Positions 1-5,011 of a stretch of 5,011 bases of DNA are shown in pieces; positions within the stretch are counted from its first letter, which is position 1, and every line of letters begins with the position of its first letter. The notes beneath the pieces were generated by a model, which did not search any database, was not told the DNA's origin, and worked only from the letters and a program-made list of their open reading frames with translations. Source of the stretch: Flavobacteriales bacterium (GTDB lineage: Bacteria > Bacteroidota > Bacteroidia > Flavobacteriales_E > Vicingaceae). The stretch lies in assembly GCA_003487525.1 (NCBI GenBank), contig DNDT01000155.1, forward strand, positions 1-5,011, written 5' to 3'. Both the position numbers and the translations under genes were made by a program.

Positions 1-1
1 A

Positions 2-427
2 GATGTTGGGGTGGAAACACAGGCATTTATCAACCTTCAGTTGGTTTTGGGAATAGCGGCTTTGTTTGGTCATATCTTTCCAATTTATGCCGGTTTTAGA
101 GGTGGGAAAGGGATATCCACTCTTTTGGGCGTCGTCATTGCAATGGATCCGTTGGCTGCGGTGTGTTCACTTGTTGTGTTCAGTATCGTATTGCTCCTTA
201 CCAGATATGTGTCGCTTAGCTCAATGATTAGTTCGGTGGCCTTTCCGTTGTATATTATTTTTGTCGAAAAAACGGAGTTTCTTTCGCTTATCCTCTTTTC
301 ACTTTTTATCACCGTAATTGTAATACTTACTCATCAAAAGAACATTGAACGATTAATTCGCAAGGAAGAATCGAAAATATTTGCAAGTGGAAAACAACTT
401 GAAGATGATGACGAACTTGATGATTGA
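2..427 (+). CDS. plsY: PlsY, acyl-phosphate:glycerol-3-phosphate acyltransferase (5' end missing)
   Basis: Integral inner-membrane enzyme that transfers an acyl group from acyl-phosphate to glycerol-3-phosphate, giving lysophosphatidic acid, the first step of phospholipid synthesis. The frame is open from base 2, so the GTG at 11 is internal and the gene begins before the window; about 141 of the roughly 200-215 residues usual for the family are present. Seen: the glycine-rich family motif GHIFPIYAGFRGGKG (68-112), then several hydrophobic membrane segments (about 119-330), then the C-terminal motif H-x-x-N-I-x-R-L with the following E-E-S-K (332-376). The N-terminal motif is not in the window. 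The protein ends with a short acidic tail (EDDDELDD) beyond the last motif. It stops with TGA, 12 bases before the next gene, which suggests an operon. The family call is firm because both motifs have the expected order and spacing. Confidence 0.95.
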   Translation, partial: DVGVETQAFINLQLVLGIAALFGHIFPIYAGFRGGKGISTLLGVVIAMDPLAAVCSLVVFSIVLLLTRYVSLSSMISSVAFPLYIIFVEKTEFLSLILFSLFITVIVILTHQKNIERLIRKEESKIFASGKQLEDDDELDD

Positions 428-439
428 TTTAGGCAGAAA

Positions 440-2938
440 ATGAAATTGAATTTGAAAGGATTATTCTGCTTGTTTCTTGGATTGTTCATGTCCCTTAATG
501 GCCTCGTGGCTCAAACCAAGTATGAGTCCGAAGCCGATATGATCAAAGCGGCGGATGATTTGTATGAAAATGGTCAGTATGTGAATGCCATGCCACTTTT
601 CAGTCAGCTGGTGAGTTTATATCCCAAAGAAGCATCCTATAACATGAAATATGGTGTCTGCCTGTTACATGCTGAGCGGGATAAGGCCGAATGTCTGAAA
701 TATTTAAAGTACGCTGCCGGTAAATCGGAAGCAGATCCCATAAGTAATTATTATTATGGTGAGGCATTACATCGGAATTATGAACTGAACAAGGCAATAA
801 AGTACTATTCTAAATTTAAGTCCCTGGGAAATGCAAAAAAGGTGGCTTCCCTCGATGTCGACAGAAAAATTGAAATGTGCAACAATGGAAAAGCACTGCT
901 CAGCAATGTATTGGATCTCAATGTATTGGAGAAAAAGGAAATAAATCGGGAAGAATTTTTCAGAATTTATGAGTTGGGAGAAATAGGTGGAAAAATCATT
1001 GTCAAACCAGACGAGTTTAAAAGCAAACTGGATTTAAAACTCGGGGAGACATCACTGATATATTTACCCGAAGAAGCTCGGGAACTATATATGTCGGGAT
1101 ATGGAGATGACAAAAGCAAGGGGTTGGAAATTTTTAGATTGCGTAAAAGTGCATCAGGAGATTGGGGAAGCCCCGAGAATATAGGCAGCCCGGTTAACAC
1201 TGATTATGACGAGGATTACCCATTTATGCATCCCGATGGTTCCTTGTATTTTGCGTCCAAGGGTCACAATAGTATGGGTGGTTATGACCTGTTTAAAAGT
1301 TCGTACAATGAAAGTACCGGAACCTGGTCACAACCTGAAAATTTGAACTTTGCCATAAGTTCGACCTTTGACGATATTCTCTTTATTTCCGATTTTAAAA
1401 ATCAACTTGCTTATTTCGCTTCTGATCGATCCTCCATAGATGGAAAAATTGTCGTCTATCGCGTCCAGATATCGAGAAAACCCTTTGATCTGGCGTTTAT
1501 AAAAGGAAAGTTTATATCCGAAAGTGAATCAGAAATAAAATCGGCCAAGATTACGATTTATGACCTTGAAGAAAATTCGAAGGTTGGCACTTATTTCACG
1601 GATAAGGAATCCGGTGCTTATGATATTCAGTTTCCAAAAAGCGGTCGTTCCTACAAATTTGTTGTCGAGACAGACGAAAATTCACCCGTACATACAGGAA
1701 AGGTTGATATTCCAGAGCAACAAGACCTTGCAAGTCTAAAGCAAGAAATTCGGCTTGTCGGATCTGGCGAGAATCAAAAATTGGTCATTAAAAATCTTTT
1801 TGATCCGTCGTCCAAGACCGGGGTGGACGAAGAAAGTATGCTTGCACTATTGAAATCGGCTTCCAATCTCGAAGTGAATTCCAGTTTCGATGATGTCATG
1901 AAAGAAATAAGTGGGCAACCTGACATCAAAGCAAGTGAATTGAACAAGCCGGGTGAATTAGAATCAATCTCTGAACAACATAAAGCCCTTAAGGTCGAAA
2001 TGACAGAACTGGCGAACCAACTGTCACTCGACTTGAATGAACTGGAAATAGCAATCGAATTTGGATATAAATACTCATTCGATAAATCAAAGAAGGCTGA
2101 TGAAATGTATGACAAAGTCGAAGAATTAAGACTTAAAATGGAGAATGAAAATGATCCTGAAACAAAGGAAAGCACCCTTAATCAGTTACTTAAAAAGAGA
2201 AGTGAACTGGAGCCAATCGCGTCGGATGCAATTGTTTCATTCGACTTTACGGAAAGCCTGTTGAATGAATTTGAAGAAAAGAAAAATGATCAGGACCGAA
2301 TTAAAAAATCACTGTCGGAGATTAAATCAAAAGGAGACAACCTGTCGGATGAGGAAATGCAAAATGATCTCAAGGATTTTGGACCAAAAATTCAGGATTT
2401 GAAAGGGATGAAGTCTGTTTATGAAATGGCACCCGAGCGCTATAAGGAACTTATTGACGGCAACAATGAAAAACTCGGTAAACAAGAGAGTTATTACAAT
2501 GATATTTCATCGGATTTGAATTCTTTGAAAGATGAAATAAAGAGGTTGAATGAGAAGATTGATGCTACAACAAATAAAAAAGCTAAAAGTCAGCTTTCAG
2601 CCGAAAAGGGAGCCAAAGAAATTGATTTGGAAGATTTAACTTATGAATATAAGGAGGTTAAGGATAAATATCAAAAACTAAAAATTGAGAAAAGAAGTCT
2701 GGAAAGTGATGCAAGGCAACTTAGTGGTTTTATTACGACAGTGAAATCTCAACGCCAATTGGTCGGGAGACTCGATGAGGATGAAAGTGCCGAATTGGCT
2801 AAGCTTATTGAATATTTCAAAGAACAGCGATACATCGAGGATGTAATTGGAAAAGAATATCAGGAGTTTATTGCAAGCGGATCCTCTGATCAGGATCTGA
2901 ACAAGGCTCAGTATTATGCCGCTGTTGACAATTCCTGA
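440..2938 (+). CDS. Exported TPR / PD40 / regulatory-like / coiled-coil protein, N-terminal part ended by an in-frame TGA
   Basis: No specific gene recognised. The start at 440 is supported by a signal peptide directly behind it (residues 1-24: Lys, hydrophobic core, LVA then Gln) and by a weak AGG at 431-433. There is no lipobox, so it is probably a soluble periplasmic or outer-membrane-associated protein. Domains in order: TPR-like helices at about residues 31-135; WD40-like PD40 blades at about 213-345, with the diagnostic HPDGSLYFASKG and the GGYDLF that follows; a carboxypeptidase-regulatory-like beta-sandwich at about 350-440 (GKFIS, AKITIYD, SGAYDIQFP); then about 300 residues of Lys/Glu-rich coiled coil from roughly 505 to 812. 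The first three domains match the order known in PorE-type Bacteroidota proteins, where an OmpA domain would follow; here coiled coil follows instead. The product ends at TGA 2936-2938, but the same frame continues without another stop to the window end, so this is probably the first 832 residues of a larger protein. Domain calls are from pattern reading only. Confidence 0.85.
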   Translation: MKLNLKGLFCLFLGLFMSLNGLVAQTKYESEADMIKAADDLYENGQYVNAMPLFSQLVSLYPKEASYNMKYGVCLLHAERDKAECLKYLKYAAGKSEADPISNYYYGEALHRNYELNKAIKYYSKFKSLGNAKKVASLDVDRKIEMCNNGKALLSNVLDLNVLEKKEINREEFFRIYELGEIGGKIIVKPDEFKSKLDLKLGETSLIYLPEEARELYMSGYGDDKSKGLEIFRLRKSASGDWGSPENIGSPVNTDYDEDYPFMHPDGSLYFASKGHNSMGGYDLFKSSYNESTGTWSQPENLNFAISSTFDDILFISDFKNQLAYFASDRSSIDGKIVVYRVQISRKPFDLAFIKGKFISESESEIKSAKITIYDLEENSKVGTYFTDKESGAYDIQFPKSGRSYKFVVETDENSPVHTGKVDIPEQQDLASLKQEIRLVGSGENQKLVIKNLFDPSSKTGVDEESMLALLKSASNLEVNSSFDDVMKEISGQPDIKASELNKPGELESISEQHKALKVEMTELANQLSLDLNELEIAIEFGYKYSFDKSKKADEMYDKVEELRLKMENENDPETKESTLNQLLKKRSELEPIASDAIVSFDFTESLLNEFEEKKNDQDRIKKSLSEIKSKGDNLSDEEMQNDLKDFGPKIQDLKGMKSVYEMAPERYKELIDGNNEKLGKQESYYNDISSDLNSLKDEIKRLNEKIDATTNKKAKSQLSAEKGAKEIDLEDLTYEYKEVKDKYQKLKIEKRSLESDARQLSGFITTVKSQRQLVGRLDEDESAELAKLIEYFKEQRYIEDVIGKEYQEFIASGSSDQDLNKAQYYAAVDNS
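2936..2938 (+). other. In-frame TGA interrupting the giant reading frame
   Basis: The codons before (...GTT GAC AAT TCC) and after (ACT TCG GTG AAT TAC) this TGA are in the same phase, and the downstream frame holds 691 consecutive sense codons to the last base. Composition on both sides is alike (Lys/Glu/Ser/Leu-rich helical protein). There is no Shine-Dalgarno sequence, terminator or gap that would suggest two separate genes. One base change from GGA, CGA, AGA, TCA, TTA or TGG would explain it. It may be a sequencing or assembly error, a recent nonsense mutation or, less likely, a read-through site. The sequence alone cannot decide. Confidence 0.85.
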
Positions 2939-2944
2939 ACTTCG

Positions 2945-5011
2945 GTGAATTACGATGAGCTATATTTTATAAACCTTGCCGGAATTGAATTGATAGCCGA
3001 TGGTGTTAAAAAAAATAAAGAACTGTCAAAACTCTATCAGCATTGGGCTCAAACCGTGAATGAAGACATAAAAATTCAGCAAAATCACCTTCAGTTCACA
3101 GAGAAAAAGACTGAAAAAGATCTGATTGCCGAACGGATCAAAATATTGGATGGAAAGAAAGTTGAATATGAGATGAAATCGGCAAAATACGGAGAAGATG
3201 CGATTGCCATGGCAAGCCCGGTTATTCCGACAGCAGAGATGGAAGGAAATCAGCAAGGACAGGAAAAGAAGACAGCTATCGATGAACCTGAAGAGTCTAA
3301 TGTTTCTGATCAGAGCCCTGAAAAGAAAAATCAAGGGCCGGCTGAAACTACGGTTGGTTCGGATCAACCGGCTGTTGGAACGGTTTCCATGGGCGCTTCT
3401 TCCAAACTGGGCGTTACGGCTGTCATCGCCAATGCATCTGGTAAGAGCAGAATTGAAATTGATCAGGTATATGAAAACCAGTCAGCCATTGTAAATTCAG
3501 CCGCAAATGACCCTGCAAAAGAAATCACTGCTGCAGCACTTGAACTGAATTGGGCGAAGGCACTCACTGATGCCAGAGCTACAAGCAAAAAGAAACTGAG
3601 TTCCACCCAGAGCCGGGAAGAAAAAATAGAAATTCAAAAGGAAATAAACGAGTTGACAAATGAGATTAAGAAACACACAGAATTAGCGGCAAAGGAGTTT
3701 TCAGACTATGAAATTGAAATTTTCCTGGGAGAATTGCTTATCCGGCCAAATCCTGATTATGTGATCGACTTTGACCCGGAAATGGTTGATGACGATCATT
3801 ACAATTCGAAATACGCCGCGTTGATTTCTGATGTTGAGTTGAATTACTCTTTTTCTGAATCTCAAAAAAATAGGTTCATATCTGAAATTCACAATTATTG
3901 GTCAATGAGCATCCAGGATGAGATCCTATATCTCAAAGAGAAACTCACGGGTCTGAGTGGCAAGGAAGAAATAAAAGAGACCGAAGAAATGATTAAATCA
4001 CTTCAAAAAGAAAAAGAAAACCACCTTGCAATGAGCAATCAGTATTTGGCTCAATACAAAACGACCGAGGCACGAGATCTTGTCGGAACGACTTCGGATA
4101 TAAAGGAAGGGGATATTTCGGATACTAAAACAGCCGCAGCGGGTCAGGATTCTCAGATTGGTGAAAAGGAAATTCAGAATGCAGAGGATGAGACAGTTGG
4201 GGTTAACGTTTCATCGCGCAATACCTATCAGGAAATTTCAAATGATTATAAAGAAAGTCAGGCAAGTACAATGAGCGCAATTGCTCAAAAAGAAGCTTCT
4301 ATGGATGAGGCCAGAGGAAAATCAGAAAAACAACGGCTAGAATTATCCTTGCTTGTATTGCAATCGCAAAAAACACAAAATGACCTGGCGGTTTCGGATC
4401 TCGAGAAAACCCAAAACAAAGCCTTTATGAATGAAGAAGCTGAAAAGGAATTAGCCGATAAAGTGGTGGGTTGGCAAGAAAAGGCAAAAGATTATGTCTT
4501 TTCAAAAAAGGATTTTAACAAAGTCGATGATTTATCACCCATATCCTCTTTTAGTTATGCCGAAGCATCCAAATATTATTGGAATGTAAAGTCCCTGGAA
4601 AAACAGCAACAGGCTTTGTTGAAGTCTGAAATTGTCGATAAATCGGCGAAGGATCAATTACTGGAATTGCAAAAATCAATTGAAGAAAACAAGTTGCAGG
4701 CATATTTGGCCCTGGCTAAATCAAACAATGAACAATATCTGGAGAACAAGAGAATAATAGAGGAAATATTAAAAGCAAATCCAAATTTGAAGACGGAAAA
4801 TCCAAAATTATGGAGGCAAATAACTGCTTCTGATGTGATATACAAAGAAGTAGGGAAATACCAGGAAACAGCAAATGGATTTGAATCCAACTCATTGAAA
4901 TTTGATATTTACGATCAGGCACAATTCATGAGTGAATATGTTCTGAGTGAACAACAGAAAATTCTTGATTTGTTGAGGTCGGAAGAATTAAGTGGGGAAA
5001 CAGCTTTTTTA
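2945..5011 (+). CDS. Downstream part of the same giant exported coiled-coil protein (3' end outside the window)
   Basis: Same frame as the 440-2938 gene, open from 2939 to 5011 with no stop. GTG at 2945 is the first possible start codon and the first in-frame ATG is at 3173; neither has a convincing ribosome binding site, and no signal peptide follows either, so independent translation is doubtful. If made alone it would stay in the cytoplasm, unlike the exported N-terminal part. The sequence is Lys/Glu/Gln/Ser-rich with strong helix and coiled-coil character, broken by disordered-looking linkers at about 3209-3442 (Pro/Glu/Gln/Gly-rich) and 4082-4216 (Asp/Thr/Gly/Ala-rich). Trp is scarce, and several Trp residues sit at the start of similar helical blocks (codons at 3044, 3551, 3899, 4580). 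No enzymatic motif or OmpA, SPOR or C-terminal sorting domain is visible, but the true C terminus is not in the window. Function unknown; a structural role in the envelope is an inference. Confidence 0.75.
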   Translation, partial: MNYDELYFINLAGIELIADGVKKNKELSKLYQHWAQTVNEDIKIQQNHLQFTEKKTEKDLIAERIKILDGKKVEYEMKSAKYGEDAIAMASPVIPTAEMEGNQQGQEKKTAIDEPEESNVSDQSPEKKNQGPAETTVGSDQPAVGTVSMGASSKLGVTAVIANASGKSRIEIDQVYENQSAIVNSAANDPAKEITAAALELNWAKALTDARATSKKKLSSTQSREEKIEIQKEINELTNEIKKHTELAAKEFSDYEIEIFLGELLIRPNPDYVIDFDPEMVDDDHYNSKYAALISDVELNYSFSESQKNRFISEIHNYWSMSIQDEILYLKEKLTGLSGKEEIKETEEMIKSLQKEKENHLAMSNQYLAQYKTTEARDLVGTTSDIKEGDISDTKTAAAGQDSQIGEKEIQNAEDETVGVNVSSRNTYQEISNDYKESQASTMSAIAQKEASMDEARGKSEKQRLELSLLVLQSQKTQNDLAVSDLEKTQNKAFMNEEAEKELADKVVGWQEKAKDYVFSKKDFNKVDDLSPISSFSYAEASKYYWNVKSLEKQQQALLKSEIVDKSAKDQLLELQKSIEENKLQAYLALAKSNNEQYLENKRIIEEILKANPNLKTENPKLWRQITASDVIYKEVGKYQETANGFESNSLKFDIYDQAQFMSEYVLSEQQKILDLLRSEELSGETAFL
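3026..4760 (+). repeat. Degenerate protein-level helical repeat, spacing about 111-116 residues
   Basis: By eye, four or five blocks share an aromatic residue (Trp, or Tyr in one block) followed by about 50-60 charged helical residues: around the codons at 3044 (YQHWAQTV), 3551 (LELNWAKAL), 3899 (IHNYWSMS), 4247 (SNDYKESQ) and 4580 (KYYWNVKS). Intervals between the last four are 116, 116 and 111 residues; the first interval is 169, which includes the long linker at 3209-3442. Another partial match, YxExS, occurs at 4226 (YQEIS) and 4556 (YAEAS). Residue identity between blocks is low and the DNA shows no direct repeat, so this would be an ancient duplication. Coiled-coil sequence can imitate such periodicity, so confidence is limited. 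Confidence 0.35.

Noticed and set aside
1774..2175. 133-residue minus-strand ORF, very rich in Ser, Leu and Phe
   Set aside because: The Ser/Phe/Leu bias is what the antisense of a Lys/Glu-rich coiled coil gives; no family motif or start signal is seen. The other minus-strand ORFs at 85-312, 600-797, 967-1200, 3026-3367, 3701-3892, 4654-4890 and 4716-4922 are rejected for the same reason: each lies fully antisense to a real coding frame.
425..2938. TGA recoded as a sense codon (Trp or Gly), which would join the whole window into a single frame of 1,670 codons
   Set aside because: Only two TGAs would be used in 5 kb of frame; the first falls right after a complete PlsY and just before a clear signal peptide at 440, and every Trp in the large gene is TGG. 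The protein families suggest Bacteroidota, which use the standard code.
2930..2951. Small inverted repeat (AATTC / GAATT) with the TGA in its 12-base loop, as a possible recoding or selenocysteine signal
   Set aside because: The stem is only five AT-rich pairs with no extension, a selenocysteine element would lie downstream of the TGA rather than around it, and the position is in a poorly constrained stretch with no redox motif.
3008..3015. Run of eight A as a programmed frameshift site
   Set aside because: It lies after the TGA, and both sides of the run are in the same productive frame, so slippage would only destroy the frame and would not bypass the stop.
3173..3175. First in-frame ATG after the TGA as the start of a separate gene
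   Set aside because: No good ribosome binding site or signal peptide, and the coding-like sequence clearly continues upstream of it to the TGA.
3198..3494. 98-residue + strand ORF rich in Arg and Leu
   Set aside because: It overlaps the long open frame in another phase, has an unnatural composition and no ribosome binding site; it is a shadow of the real gene.

Overview
The window looks like a piece of a Bacteroidota (Cytophagales-like) chromosome. The evidence is a moderate-to-low GC content, a weak ribosome binding site, and a secreted protein combining TPR, WD40-like PD40 and carboxypeptidase-regulatory-like modules, an architecture typical of that phylum's envelope proteins. This assignment is an inference from protein architecture, not from a marker gene.

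Layout, all on the + strand: (1) positions 2-427 hold the 3' two thirds of plsY, the membrane acyl-phosphate:glycerol-3-phosphate acyltransferase; its beginning lies before the window. (2) After only 12 bases, a very long gene for an exported protein starts at 440 and runs off the right edge. Its reading frame is cut by one in-frame TGA at 2936-2938. Before the TGA lie a signal peptide, a TPR region, a PD40 propeller-like region, a beta-sandwich regulatory-like domain and a long coiled coil (832 residues). After it, the same frame stays open for 691 codons to the last base and encodes charged helical modules separated by Ser/Thr/Glu/Gly/Gln-rich linkers. The two parts are best read as one gene of more than 1,520 codons carrying a nonsense codon or a single-base sequence error.

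plsY and the giant gene are close enough to be co-transcribed. PlsY makes lysophosphatidic acid for membrane phospholipids. The large protein is exported and probably has a structural or scaffolding role in the periplasm or at the outer membrane; its first three domains recall PorE-type proteins of the type IX secretion system, but no OmpA domain is seen in the window. There is no gene-free stretch above 300 bases, and I saw no RNA gene, mobile element, CRISPR array or convincing terminator.
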